A stretch of 64,000 nucleotides of DNA, taken from contig CP036434.1 in assembly GCA_007751475.1 (NCBI GenBank), positions 6,825,524 through 6,889,523 on the forward strand. The letters are read 5' to 3'. Position numbers and translations under genes: made by a program. Origin of the DNA: Saltatorellus ferox (GTDB lineage: Bacteria > Planctomycetota > UBA1135 > GCA-002686595). Positions 17,112 to 25,374 of the stretch are shown one piece after another. Position 1 is the first letter of the stretch; each line of letters begins with the position of its first letter. The notes below the pieces were generated by a model. That model had not been told where the DNA came from. It made no database searches and saw only the letters and a program-made list of their open reading frames with translations.

Positions 17112-18190
17112 CCAAGAAACGACGCTTGCCCGCGTGGCTCCCCAAGGCCGTCGTGGCCGTCCTGGCGATGGGAGCGCTCGTCGCCATCCTGCTGGTGCTG
17201 GCGGGCACCTTCACGGACAAGGTGGAGCCCGCGGAAACCGCCGCGCGTGCGCCCTTCGAGATCGGTCCGAACCAGGCCGCGCTCCTGACCGCCTGGAGCA
17301 CGGACCCCATCGTCGAGCGCTTCCCGGGCACGGTCCAGGCGACGCGTGACGCCATCGTCTCGCCGCGCATCACGGCCCAGGTGCTGGCGATCGAGTGCCG
17401 CCCGGGCGACAGCGTCCAGGCGGGCGATGTCCTCGTCCGGCTCGATGCGCGTGACCTCGCTCTCCAGGATTCAGAGGCCCAGGACGCGCTCGCCGCGGCC
17501 GAGGCCAGCGCCCGGGACGCGGAGACCGCGCTCCGCAGGCTAAAGACGATCGGCGAGTCCAGGACCGGAGCGATCTCGGAGAGGGAACTGGAGGTCGCGG
17601 AAGCCCGCGTCAAGACGACCACCGCCGAGGTGGAAGGCGCCCGTAGCCGGGTCGAAGGCGCGAAGGTCGCGCTCGGCTTCGCGCTCCTCGAAGCTCCGTT
17701 CGACGGCATCGTCGCGGACAAATTCCTGGAGACCGGCGACACGGCGACGGTCGGCATGCCGATCGTGCGCCTCTACGATCCGCGGCAGATGCGGCTCGAG
17801 ACCTTCGTGCGTGAGTCCCTCGCCGTCACGCTGGAGCCGGGGAGCGAGGTGCGCGTCGAGCTCTCCTCCCTGAACCGAACGGTCGTCGGCCTCGTGGAGG
17901 AGATCGTGCCGCTGGCGGAGCCGGGCTCACGCTCCCTTCTCGTGAAGGTCGGCCTCTCCAGCAACGACCGACTGTATCCGGGCATCTTCGGACGACTGCT
18001 GCTCCCGTCGGGCGAGCGCCAGTCGATCCGCATCCCCGCAGGCGCGGTCGAGACGCTGGGCCAGCTTCGCTACGTCACGCTGACGGACGGCGGCCGGCGG
18101 ATGGTGACGATCGGCGAAGAGGCCGATGGCACGGTGGAGATCCGCAGCGGCCTGACCGCAGGCGAATCGATCGTCGCGCCCGCTCCCTGA
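17108..18190 (+). CDS. RND periplasmic adaptor subunit (membrane-fusion protein)
   Basis: A 360-residue protein starting at an ATG that overlaps the pump stop (ATGA). It has an N-terminal anchor helix (AVVAVLAMGALVAILLVLAG) and a lipoyl-like half with GTVQATRDAIVSPRITAQV and SVQAGDVLVRLDARDL. An Ala/Glu-rich coiled-coil hairpin (AAAEASARDAETALRRLK...AISERELEVAEARV) follows, then a beta-barrel with APFDGIVADKFLETGDTATVGMPI. This is the standard order of HlyD/AcrA-type adaptors. It should link the RND permease to an outer-membrane channel. It is the last gene of the apparent operon; the next gene is convergent. Confidence 0.93.
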   Translation: MTKKRRLPAWLPKAVVAVLAMGALVAILLVLAGTFTDKVEPAETAARAPFEIGPNQAALLTAWSTDPIVERFPGTVQATRDAIVSPRITAQVLAIECRPGDSVQAGDVLVRLDARDLALQDSEAQDALAAAEASARDAETALRRLKTIGESRTGAISERELEVAEARVKTTTAEVEGARSRVEGAKVALGFALLEAPFDGIVADKFLETGDTATVGMPIVRLYDPRQMRLETFVRESLAVTLEPGSEVRVELSSLNRTVVGLVEEIVPLAEPGSRSLLVKVGLSSNDRLYPGIFGRLLLPSGERQSIRIPAGAVETLGQLRYVTLTDGGRRMVTIGEEADGTVEIRSGLTAGESIVAPAP

Positions 18191-18284
18191 GAACCCGAGC
18201 CATTCTTGCTCAGGGGCTCAGGCGGTGAGTGGGGGCCGCAGCGCGCCGCTCCAGAGACCCCACAGCTGGCCGGCTCCCGTGCCC

Positions 18285-19841
18285 TCACCGGGACGCGAGC
18301 GCAACGTCCGCCCAGAGCACGTCGCGCCCCACGCCCGCCAAGGCACCGCTCCCGAAGAAGACGCGATTCCCGAGCTCGGGTGAGCCGGCGTTGGACGTCA
18401 GGTCGATGTCGCTCGCGACCCGGATGCCGTCGATGAAGAGGTCGCACAGCGGCGAGCCCTGGGCGCCCACGAGCCCGAGGCTATGGAATGCGTCCGCGGA
18501 CCCGGGACCCAGGACCACCGGGGCCACAGGGTCGCCCCATAGCGCGATGCGCAGTGCGTCCGCGCCCACGCGATCGACCACGAACCCGTTCATGCTCCCC
18601 GGGCCGCTCGGTACCCCCCAGCCAGGGTCCACGGGAGCGGCGACCGACCAGAGGGCCATGCCACCTCCGGTGGCCACCTTGGCCGTGGCTCGAAAGGACC
18701 AGCCATTGTCGAACATCCCGCGCAGGTCGACCGATGTCAACGGGCGCTGGTAGCCGGGATCCGCGACCTGGGAGTCATCCAGAATTCGCCAGGCGGGTAC
18801 GCCGCCCTCGATGGTGCCCGCGAGCAGGACTCCTGGGAGTGCGTCGCTCTCGGAGAAGCCCGAGGCCTCGGGACTCTCGACGTCCATCGCTGCGACGGGA
18901 CGGAAGAGATCGGCGCGATAGCGAGCCACGGGAAAAGGAGCGGGTGCTCCGAGGAACGCGTCGGCGAAGCGGCGGCCGATGGTCAGCTTGGCCTCTCGGC
19001 CAAAGTGGAGGTTGTCGATCTTCAGAGGCAGGTCGGCGGTGCGGACGAACGTCGCCGAAGGCATCCCTGCCGCCACCGCCATCTGCCCCAGCGTCGTGCG
19101 CTCCCGCGTGGCGTTCGCGGTGCTGCCGGCGATCTCACCGACGACCAGGCGCATCGGGTGCGCCGTACCGGGGTACTGAGCCTCGATGTGATTCTCGAGT
19201 TCGAAGGCTAGCCGCCCGAGGCGGTCGCCGGCGATCGCGGCTTCCGCTGGACCATTGCTCTCGCCCTGAAGATAGGCGAGGCCTCGCACGCGGAAGGTGA
19301 GCCCGCCGCTGCTGAGCCCCAGGAGCGCCTCGTCGACCGTATCGCGCAAGTGGCCCCACATATGGCCCGAGTCGGGAGCCAGGTCGAAGGCCGTCTTGTC
19401 CCAGAACGTATTGCCACCGCCACCTCGACAGCACTTGATGATCAGCACCCGACCACGACCAGGGGCACCCTCCCACAGTCCGCGGGCCAATCCGTGCTCG
19501 AGTCCCCAGAAGAATCGGTTGGCTCCCCCATCCCCCTGCTGCATCCGGAGGGACAGGGCCACCGACCCCGAATCCCCGTAGAGCTGCGGCGGGTAGCTCG
19601 TGTTGGTCGTCCTCACGTTGGACCAGAAAAGGCCGGTCAGTAAATCCGCTGGATGACTGCCCGGTCCGTATTCCGCAGGCGACCCTCCTTCGTTGTTCGT
19701 GGTGCCCAGGGCGTTGCTCTGGCCGGTGAGGAGGTAGACCTCCACGTCCGGCCGGATCCCTGGCACGGCATCATGAAGGCTCCCGAGCACGGGGGTGGAA
19801 ACGGCCTGGAGGGTGACGGCTGTAACGAGGGCGAGCAACAT
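18285..19841 (-). CDS. Secreted sialate O-acetylesterase-like SGNH hydrolase with LamG-like C-terminus
   Basis: ATG 19841 begins a hydrophobic signal (MLLALVTAVTLQAVSTPVLG); a GTG at 19883 would add 14 residues. Residues ~35-290 are an SGNH/SASA esterase domain. The nucleophile block is VYLLTGQSNALGT, and a later KIDNLHFGREAKLTIGRRFADA segment carries the D-x-x-H pair. This family deacetylates sugars, including sialic acids and plant or algal polysaccharides. The C-terminal ~200 residues look like a concanavalin A/LamG-type beta-sandwich, often used for carbohydrate binding. About 518 residues. It probably acts outside the cell on acetylated glycans. Confidence 0.85.
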   Translation of the reverse strand: MLLALVTAVTLQAVSTPVLGSLHDAVPGIRPDVEVYLLTGQSNALGTTNNEGGSPAEYGPGSHPADLLTGLFWSNVRTTNTSYPPQLYGDSGSVALSLRMQQGDGGANRFFWGLEHGLARGLWEGAPGRGRVLIIKCCRGGGGNTFWDKTAFDLAPDSGHMWGHLRDTVDEALLGLSSGGLTFRVRGLAYLQGESNGPAEAAIAGDRLGRLAFELENHIEAQYPGTAHPMRLVVGEIAGSTANATRERTTLGQMAVAAGMPSATFVRTADLPLKIDNLHFGREAKLTIGRRFADAFLGAPAPFPVARYRADLFRPVAAMDVESPEASGFSESDALPGVLLAGTIEGGVPAWRILDDSQVADPGYQRPLTSVDLRGMFDNGWSFRATAKVATGGGMALWSVAAPVDPGWGVPSGPGSMNGFVVDRVGADALRIALWGDPVAPVVLGPGSADAFHSLGLVGAQGSPLCDLFIDGIRVASDIDLTSNAGSPELGNRVFFGSGALAGVGRDVLWADVALASR

Positions 19842-19970
19842 CGTGAGCCACGATAGCGTCTCGACGCCATAGGAGGGCGGCACAGCGCCGGAGGAGCGGA
19901 CCTTGGACGGCCGCGCGTCCGTCGAGCTCGGTTCGCAGGGCCACGAAGAGGAGACTGCGACGGTTCCGCG

Positions 19971-20078
19971 CTATCGATCTGCGGCAACGAGCGGAACGTC
20001 CAGCTCGATGGTCGTTCCGGGCGTCATGTCGAAGGTCTCGTCGAGGACGAGCACCTTGACGGCGAGCGGCTCGGTCAT
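19971..20078 (-). CDS. Possible 35-residue small protein or gene fragment
   Basis: Within the 385-bp gap upstream of the esterase gene, an ATG at 20078 opens a 35-codon frame ending TAG at 19971. The codons are strongly GC-biased at third positions, as in true genes here. The product begins MTEPLAVKVLVLDETFD and contains a PGTTIELDVPL strand pattern. It is in the same frame as the esterase but separated by the stop and about 130 bp. No ribosome site is evident and I recognise no family. It could be a short protein or the head of a lost gene. The rest of the 19842-20226 gap shows nothing supportable. Confidence 0.25.
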   Translation of the reverse strand: MTEPLAVKVLVLDETFDMTPGTTIELDVPLVAADR

Positions 20079-20226
20079 GGGGCTGTCATGACATCACGCG
20101 CTGATTTCACTGTCAGGGGCGTTCGATCGTCGCGCCCCGGCAGTCCAAGCGCGGCCCCTGAGGGCGGCTCGCCCGTTTCCAGCGCTTCGGGTAGACGAAA
20201 GCCAGTGCGCGCCTTTAGATGAACGC

Positions 20227-21267
20227 ATGTGGCCCGACTCCCGAAAGAGGCGCGCGCTCCTGGCGGGTATCGCTGCCCTTGGTGTTGCGGTCGCGCTGGC
20301 TCTCGTGATGCACGAACCAGCCGCGAACACGGCGCCCCTGGCGATCGTCTCCCGCGCCAGCGCTGCGCCCGATGGAGCGCGCGCGGGCGGGCCGCTCGCA
20401 TCGCTCGCTCCACCCCGCGAGGAAACCATCGGCCCCGGCGCAGGAACGTTCGACTCGGCCACCCGGGCCCACGCGCAGCCGGAGAGACTGACCGATGACG
20501 ATCACCATGCTGCCGAGTTCACGCTGCACCTCATCGACGGCGGAAGCAGGGAGCCCCTGTCTTTCACGCTCGTCGGCTTTCGCCAGCCCGATCTGACCTG
20601 GTCCCGCGCCTTCACCGATGCCGAGGGCCGGGTCCGCGCTCCAGAGCCGCCGCCCTCGAAGGGTCTGGCCATGCGGAGCTATGGCGTGGTGCTCGGCGCG
20701 CAAGATGACGACTCTGCGGTGATCGGCTCGGTCTACGAGGTGACGACGCGCTATCTCGTGGCGAGCAAGACGCTGACGGACGCGAGTCCCAAAGGTCTCT
20801 TCGGACAGCGGCTCGTGCCCGTCGCCCTGCGTTCGATAGCCGAAGGGATTCAGCATCTGTCGTTCTTCGTCTACGACCCGACGAGCCAGTCTGGGACCAA
20901 GACCATCTTCGGCTCCGTCGAGCGAGTTCCAGAGCCGCTGGCGAGCGTGCTCAGCCAGGCCACCCACGTTCTGCAGGTCGACCCCGGACCGCACTCGATC
21001 GCGGCTGAACCCGGCGTCGCCCCATGGCTCCAGGCGAACGCGGCCCAGGCGTTCCCGAACCGCCAGATCCATGCGATGGGAATCGCAGACGGCAAGCTCT
21101 ACCACGCCATGACGGCGGCACGGCAGCTGCCGCGGCCGGGCCAGGAGCCCTTGAAACTCACGATGGCCCCGACCGCGCCGAGCTGGATCCCCATGGCGGA
21201 GGTTCAAGCGCAGTACGAGAGCCTGTTGCGCCTCGACCTCGATGAAGCGGCCGTGCCACCGAAATAG
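20227..21267 (+). CDS. Hypothetical exported protein
   Basis: A 346-residue protein from ATG 20227. The basic N-terminus and hydrophobic core (RKRRALLAGIAALGVAVALALVM) form a signal anchor. A Pro/Ala-rich linker to about residue 90 is followed by a segment AEFTLHLIDGGSREPLSFTLVGF...DAEGRVRAPEP. That segment has the look of a carboxypeptidase-regulatory-like beta-sandwich, in which a property is 'read out' by a G-x-V-R strand. The remainder is not recognisable. It stands alone, transcribed away from the esterase gene. Confidence 0.6.
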   Translation: MWPDSRKRRALLAGIAALGVAVALALVMHEPAANTAPLAIVSRASAAPDGARAGGPLASLAPPREETIGPGAGTFDSATRAHAQPERLTDDDHHAAEFTLHLIDGGSREPLSFTLVGFRQPDLTWSRAFTDAEGRVRAPEPPPSKGLAMRSYGVVLGAQDDDSAVIGSVYEVTTRYLVASKTLTDASPKGLFGQRLVPVALRSIAEGIQHLSFFVYDPTSQSGTKTIFGSVERVPEPLASVLSQATHVLQVDPGPHSIAAEPGVAPWLQANAAQAFPNRQIHAMGIADGKLYHAMTAARQLPRPGQEPLKLTMAPTAPSWIPMAEVQAQYESLLRLDLDEAAVPPK

Positions 21268-21411
21268 CCGCGCGCGGTCGCCCGCGATGGACGGCCCGCC
21301 TCCGTGCATTCACGTGACTTCTGCGTGGGCCTGAGGCAGCGCGGAGACCACCGCGCGAAAGACGGGCGTACGCCGCAACCGCTGCGGCTTGCGGCGCGTA
21401 CACAGGGCACC

Positions 21412-21798
21412 GTGAAAAAGCTCCGCGTCATCGCCGCCGTTCTGCTGTCGATCCCGCTCATTGGATCGACGCTGAATCACCTCTTCCACTTCACCGAGCC
21501 GCCGCTCGACGATGGTTCCAGCGGTGCGGCGATGTGGGCGATCATTCGCGATGATGGGCTCATGGACTGGCTGGCGGCCGGGCATCTCGTGCTCGGGCTC
21601 CTGCTCCTCGTTCCGCGCACTCGATTCGCGGCGGGCCTGCTCCAGCTCCCCATCACCCTCGGCATCGTGGCCTTCAACGTGACCATGTTCCCGAAGGGCG
21701 TTCCGCTCGCGCTGGCGATGCTCGTTCTGAACCTCGGGGTCGTGGCGAATCGCCAGGCGATCGGTCGCCTGCTCGCGCCCCTGCCCTCAGGAGAGTGA
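21412..21798 (+). CDS. DoxX-like four-helix membrane protein
   Basis: GTG 21412 gives 128 residues and starts at the first membrane helix (LRVIAAVLLSIPLIGSTLNHL). The longer in-frame start at 21304 adds an unlikely basic leader. Four hydrophobic segments are seen, with AGHLVLGLLLLVPRTRFAAGLLQLPITLGIVAFNVTMFP matching the third and fourth helices of DoxX-type proteins. These are small inner-membrane proteins with poorly defined redox or transport roles. It overlaps the convergent DoxX-like gene at 21787-22161 by 12 bp. Confidence 0.65.
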   Translation: MKKLRVIAAVLLSIPLIGSTLNHLFHFTEPPLDDGSSGAAMWAIIRDDGLMDWLAAGHLVLGLLLLVPRTRFAAGLLQLPITLGIVAFNVTMFPKGVPLALAMLVLNLGVVANRQAIGRLLAPLPSGE

Positions 21799-22161
21799 GA
21801 TCGCCACGACGGCCGAACTCATGGCGAGCATGAGGAACGCGGGCACGGATTTCTTGGGCGGGTCGCCGACCTTGACGTGCATCGCGAGCGCCCCGAGCAT
21901 CAAAAGGACGAGGACAGCAGCGGCGGGGAGAACGAGGCTCGGTACCCAGATGCCTACGAGGAGAGCGATCGCGCACGAGACCTTGAGGAACCCGACGAGA
22001 TAGAAGATCCCGTCCGAAAGGCCATAGGCGTGGAACTCTTCCTTCAGTGAATTCGCAGAGCCGCCGCGGTAGGCCGTCCCGCTGCCTGCGCGGACAAGCC
22101 ACACGTTGAGGAGGCCGAGGCTGAGGATCACCTGGAGAATGAGGGAGAGAGTATGCGTCAT
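21787..22161 (-). CDS. DoxX family membrane protein
   Basis: ATG 22161 gives 124 residues with four membrane helices: LSLILQVILSLGLLNVWLV, a helix after FHAYGLSDGIFYLVGFLKVSCAIALLVGIW, VLPAAAVLVLLMLGALAMHV and FLMLAMSSAVVAISL. The Y-G-L-S/P...F...G.LK pattern is typical of DoxX-like proteins. A start at 22263 would add a non-hydrophobic leader. It overlaps the convergent gene at its 3' end and faces another DoxX-like gene (22258-22599) across a 96-bp divergent gap. The function is undefined. Confidence 0.75.
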   Translation of the reverse strand: MTHTLSLILQVILSLGLLNVWLVRAGSGTAYRGGSANSLKEEFHAYGLSDGIFYLVGFLKVSCAIALLVGIWVPSLVLPAAAVLVLLMLGALAMHVKVGDPPKKSVPAFLMLAMSSAVVAISLS

Positions 22162-22257
22162 GGGGTCTACTTTGGTTCGGAATGCGGAGCTTGGATGTTC
22201 GCGCTCACTCGACACCTGGACGCAGGTCCATGCCCTTCTCCAGCGCGCCACCCCACT

Positions 22258-22599
22258 ATGCAAATCGCTTTCGAAGTCTGCCGTGCGATCTCAGCCCTCG
22301 CCTTCGTGGGCTACGGTGTCGCATGCCTGGGGACACAGCATATGGTCGCAGAGTTCGATCGCTTCGGACTCAGCCAATTCCGAAAGCTCGTCGGCGCCCT
22401 GGAACTGCTGGGAGGCCTCGGGCTGGTGGCGGGTTACTTCTATCGCCCCCTTCTCCTGATCTCGGCGGGCGGCCTGACCTTGCTGATGCTGCTGGGCGTC
22501 TGGACGCGGATTCGGATCCGCGACTCCGTGATCGAGACCCTGCCAGCGGCCGCCTTCCTCGGACTCAACTTCTTCGTGTTCTGGTACGCCGTCTTCTGA
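22258..22599 (+). CDS. DoxX family membrane protein
   Basis: ATG 22258 gives 113 residues with four membrane helices. The segment HMVAEFDRFGLSQFRKLVGALELLGGLGLVAGYF is a classic DoxX-like pattern (F-x-R-F/Y-G-L...R...G..E..G...L). A longer frame from 22153 is less likely. It is the third DoxX-like protein in about 1.2 kb; the three differ in sequence, so they are not a recent tandem duplication. The role is undefined. Confidence 0.75.
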   Translation: MQIAFEVCRAISALAFVGYGVACLGTQHMVAEFDRFGLSQFRKLVGALELLGGLGLVAGYFYRPLLLISAGGLTLLMLLGVWTRIRIRDSVIETLPAAAFLGLNFFVFWYAVF

Positions 22600-23998
22600 A
22601 GTCATGGCTGTGACCCACCGCCCAGGTGTAGCCGAGGGAGAGCTCCATGACTCCCGCCCATTTGTCACGCCACTCCCCATGCTCCGCGTCGCCGTTCTCC
22701 TCCTCGCTGGCTTCATCGGTACGGGCCAAGCGCTGGCCCAGCGAATCTGGGTCGACGCCGTTGACGGCAGCGACAGCAACGATGGAGGATCGGTCGGGCG
22801 GGAGGCAAAGCTGCGGTCCCAGCCCGAAGCGGACCTTCAAAGCGGCTCGTAACATTCGCCGGCGCGGATGCGCGTCGAGCCTTCGCAGTTCTTGCTCAGG
22901 CTCGCACTCCTTCCGGAAGAACTCCTTCATCAGGGCAACGCTCTGATAGCCGACCGCGCGACGGATCTCCTTTCCGTCGCGCGCGAGCAGGATCAGCGTT
23001 GGGTAAGCGCTGACCTGGAGGCGCTCGACGAGCGCTTTCTCCCGGTCACCGTCGAGCTTGACGCAAACGGTCGACCCGGCCGCGTCAACGACATCTTGGG
23101 CCACGTAGACGAGCGCGTCCATCTGCTTGCATGGCACGCACCACGTCGTCTCGAAGTCGAGGAAGAGCCGCTGGTCAGCGAGCTTGGCCGCAGTCTGGGC
23201 AGCGGCAAAGTCGTGCGAAAACGCCAGGGGAGTATCGGCCCGCTTCGCCCGCCTGTCCGCCGCAAGCCGGTCGCGGGCCTCCATTTCCTCGGTGCGACTC
23301 ACGCCCGGATCGAAGCGCTGAATCGAAACCAGAAGACCGCTCGGGTGTACGTCCACGAGCTTCCAGGCCTGCTCACCGCACCAGTTGTGGTCGTCGAGGG
23401 CGCGGAACGCCGCGTAAGCATGGGCCTCTTCCTCGGTCCTCCCCAGAGCCCAGCGATCATCGGCCCGGTAGATGCTGTCGAGTTCCAGCTCGGCCAGGGT
23501 CACCGTGACGGAGCCATCCGCCGACTCGAACTGGCCCTCCATCCAACCGCGTGCGGACCAGCGCAGGATCGGATCCGCGTCGGGCTCGCTCGGGTCGAAC
23601 ACGTGCCAGAGATGAATCGGATAGGGGAGGATCTGAATCAGGTTCTCCTCTTCTCCAATGCGAGCGGGGACCGACACGACGAGATCGAGCATCGCTCCGA
23701 AGGACGTCCACACCTTGCCGTTGCGAACCTTGGCATCGGCCTCCATCGTCTCCTCCGCCTGAAAGGTGCCATCGCGGTTCGTATCGATGCGGAGCCGGTC
23801 GTGCGCCCCCGAAGGATCGGAGCGGAAGAGAACCAGCTGAACCGGCGCACGCTGGCCACCATTCGAATCGGGCCCGAGGTCGATCACGCCGGTGAGCTCC
23901 TCCCCAACGCGCTCGAGCACCCCCTTGGCCGACCAGCCCAGCTGCCCGACGCTCCTCGGCGTGAGATCGACCACATGAAGTTCGTCCGCCGATGCCAC
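22565..23998 (-). CDS. Thioredoxin-fold protein, beheaded and fused at the 3' end
   Basis: The open frame from GTG 23998 gives 477 residues. Residues ~270-370 are a thioredoxin-like domain with active site WCVPC (Cys287, Cys290) and a cis-Pro loop SAYPTLILL. The upstream ~260 residues form a beta-rich domain with an IDTNRDGTF segment. Upstream of the GTG the same frame reads CFLTACLTIVASADELH, which looks like the end of a signal peptide, but a stop codon precedes it and no start is present. The gene thus seems to have lost its start and half its signal to the IS91-type sequence next door. The last ~75 residues are only the antisense of repeat copy A, so the natural C-terminus is also gone. 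Whether it is still expressed is doubtful. Confidence 0.6.
   Translation of the reverse strand: MASADELHVVDLTPRSVGQLGWSAKGVLERVGEELTGVIDLGPDSNGGQRAPVQLVLFRSDPSGAHDRLRIDTNRDGTFQAEETMEADAKVRNGKVWTSFGAMLDLVVSVPARIGEEENLIQILPYPIHLWHVFDPSEPDADPILRWSARGWMEGQFESADGSVTVTLAELELDSIYRADDRWALGRTEEEAHAYAAFRALDDHNWCGEQAWKLVDVHPSGLLVSIQRFDPGVSRTEEMEARDRLAADRRAKRADTPLAFSHDFAAAQTAAKLADQRLFLDFETTWCVPCKQMDALVYVAQDVVDAAGSTVCVKLDGDREKALVERLQVSAYPTLILLARDGKEIRRAVGYQSVALMKEFFRKECEPEQELRRLDAHPRRRMLRAALKVRFGLGPQLCLPPDRSSIVAVAAVNGVDPDSLGQRLARTDEASEEENGDAEHGEWRDKWAGVMELSLGYTWAVGHSHDFRRRRTRTRRS
22607..22785 (+). repeat. 179-bp direct repeat, copy A (truncated gene start)
   Basis: This stretch aligns without net gaps to 25696-25874 at roughly 80% identity by eye. 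It covers about 70 bp of upstream sequence plus the first 36 codons of the DUF1565 beta-helix gene. Homology stops abruptly at 22785, where the thioredoxin-like ORF begins on the other strand. Both copies bracket the rearranged island. Confidence 0.8.
22679..22852 (+). pseudogene. 5' remnant of a DUF1565/beta-helix gene
   Basis: ATG 22679 encodes a signal peptide and the start of the mature protein (AQRIWVDAVDGSDSNDG). In the first 36 residues, 32 are identical to the intact gene at 25768-27297. After 22785 the frame leaves the homology and stops at 22852. The frame therefore encodes only an exported stub, so it is read as a truncated duplicate. The junction is shared with the 3' end of the thioredoxin-like ORF. 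Confidence 0.75.
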
Positions 23999-24025
23999 GA
24001 TGGTGAGGCACGCGGTGAGGAAACA

Positions 24026-24829
24026 CCCGCTTCAGAAGATCTGCCCAGCGGATGGTTCTCTGGTCCTTCGACGGCTCCCCCGCACTCTTCGCGGCGTCTT
24101 CATCGGCGACTTCGACATCCTTCGGCTCCTTCCGAACCACTACGCGCGGCACGACCTGATCACGCAATGATGAGGCCGGGGCCAGCACTCCCTGATGCGC
24201 CTGCTGATGCTCGCGCAGATGCGGCACGATTCTCCCCAGCCGCACGAGGAACTGGTAGGGCGTCATGACGAATCCCTCGGGTCCCATTGCGCCAGGCCTT
24301 GCGAGGCAGCCAGGTGACCATGCCATCCGAACGCACCTCGAAGCGCTCTAGCAGCCTGTTGAAAAACAGCGATTCGCGGAGCAGCGCCGTCCGATCCCGA
24401 CTCTGCGTTGAAGTAACTATCCAAATGGCATCCAACCATGAGGAAGTTACTTCGCCTTGATTCGGAATCGGACGCCACTACTCCACAAACCGCTGTTTCT
24501 CAACAGGCTGCTAGGCTGATGGCGGGCCTCTTCACATAGCGGCAGAGCTTCTCCAGTTGCGCCCGCTGGCCGTTCCGGATCAGCGCACGCAACGAGAACC
24601 CAGCTGCATTCACCACCAGCGGAGGCGGCACGTGCTGACTCCCCCAACCCGACAATTGGAACGCCCTTTCAAGATCAGGGTCGATGAGGCGCCTCAGCAC
24701 ACGACGAATGCGCTCGATCGCGTCAGCGTGCACACGCTTGACCTCCGCCAACGTCAGAGGATCCGCGGGTAGAAAGACGACAATCATGCCCACCCGAATG
24801 GCCCTAACATCCCCTACACTCGTGCGCAT
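24026..24829 (-). pseudogene. Decayed IS91-type transposase fragment, split by a MITE
   Basis: Read on the minus strand, the pieces match the C-terminal half of IS91-family (Y2-type) transposases. First come AGFSLRALIRNGQRAQLEKL and CRYVKRPAIS, then, past the inserted element, LERFEVRSDGMVTWLPRKAW and RNGTRG. After a one-base frameshift in a G run (24274-24276) follow MTPYQFLVRLGRIVPHLREH, GVLAPASSLRD and RTIRWADLLKRVF. The N-terminal catalytic half is missing, and homology ends near 24026 where the thioredoxin-like gene begins. It is non-functional, and it marks a past rolling-circle-type insertion. Confidence 0.75.
24352..24510. mobile_element. 159-bp MITE-like palindromic element with CTAG target duplication
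   Basis: The element begins CAGCCTGTTGAAAAACAGCG and ends with its inverted counterpart (CGCTGTTTCTCAACAGGCTG). The two arms are inverted-repeat for roughly 70 bp each at about 80% identity, leaving almost no unique centre. CTAG occurs directly on both sides (24348-24351 and 24511-24514). Deleting the element with one CTAG rejoins the flanking transposase codons as ...RPAIS-LERFEV..., which matches the family. It has no coding capacity, so it would have been mobilised in trans by a transposase that recognises these ends. Confidence 0.85.
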
Positions 24830-24852
24830 GACTGGTCGAATGTGGGCGGCAA

Positions 24853-25374
24853 GTGGACCAGGAGCGAACCGAGGGCCCTCGAGCCGGGCGAAGGGATCAA
24901 TTGAGTGACTCTAGGCCCTCATGGAGTTTTGATGAATTTGGAACCGTTGATGCAAAGCTCCGAGGAATGAGTCTTCGGGAGGATCAATGGCTCCTCGTTC
25001 GTTGCATCGACAGTGATAGAAGACTCGTAGGTGTAGAGTCCTATCTACGCCAGCACGACGATTCCGTGCTGCAGGTGAGGGCAGGAATCCTCGTTCCGTC
25101 GCGTTCCAAAGACTTAGTCGCGACGCTGCTACATGGGTTCGACGAGATCTGGATCGGATCTGGGGAGACAGACTGGAACGTCATTGCTGATGCTCAGCCC
25201 ATGACGAGTGACGGTACTCGTTTTGCCGGACCTGACGCATTCATCCCACCATCAGAGTCGATCGAAGACTACCTTGAGCCGCTCCAGCTATCCGGAGCCA
25301 CTCTTGGGATGGGCGACGGAGTCGGGCTAAATTTAGTCCATCAGCGGCTTCCTTGCGGCGGTACCGAGCCGTAG
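24853..25374 (+). CDS. Orphan hypothetical protein, less GC-rich than its surroundings
   Basis: An open frame of up to 173 residues. GTG 24853 is the longest start; TTG 24901 or ATG 24967 are alternatives, and the sequence looks protein-like from about SWSFDEFGTVDAKLRG (24922) onward. It has an acidic, globular composition with segments LVRCIDSDRRLVGVESYL, DEIWIGSGETDWNVIADAQ and SIEDYLEPLQL. No family is recognised. Its size and compact acidic nature would suit an immunity-type or other accessory protein, but that is a guess. Its base composition is clearly lower in GC than neighbouring genes, consistent with recent acquisition. Confidence 0.45.
   Translation: MDQERTEGPRAGRRDQLSDSRPSWSFDEFGTVDAKLRGMSLREDQWLLVRCIDSDRRLVGVESYLRQHDDSVLQVRAGILVPSRSKDLVATLLHGFDEIWIGSGETDWNVIADAQPMTSDGTRFAGPDAFIPPSESIEDYLEPLQLSGATLGMGDGVGLNLVHQRLPCGGTEP

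Noticed and set aside
24160..24435. Short minus frame as an independent gene
   Set aside because: It spans the inserted element and the frameshifted transposase and is explained by the reconstructed IS91-type remnant.
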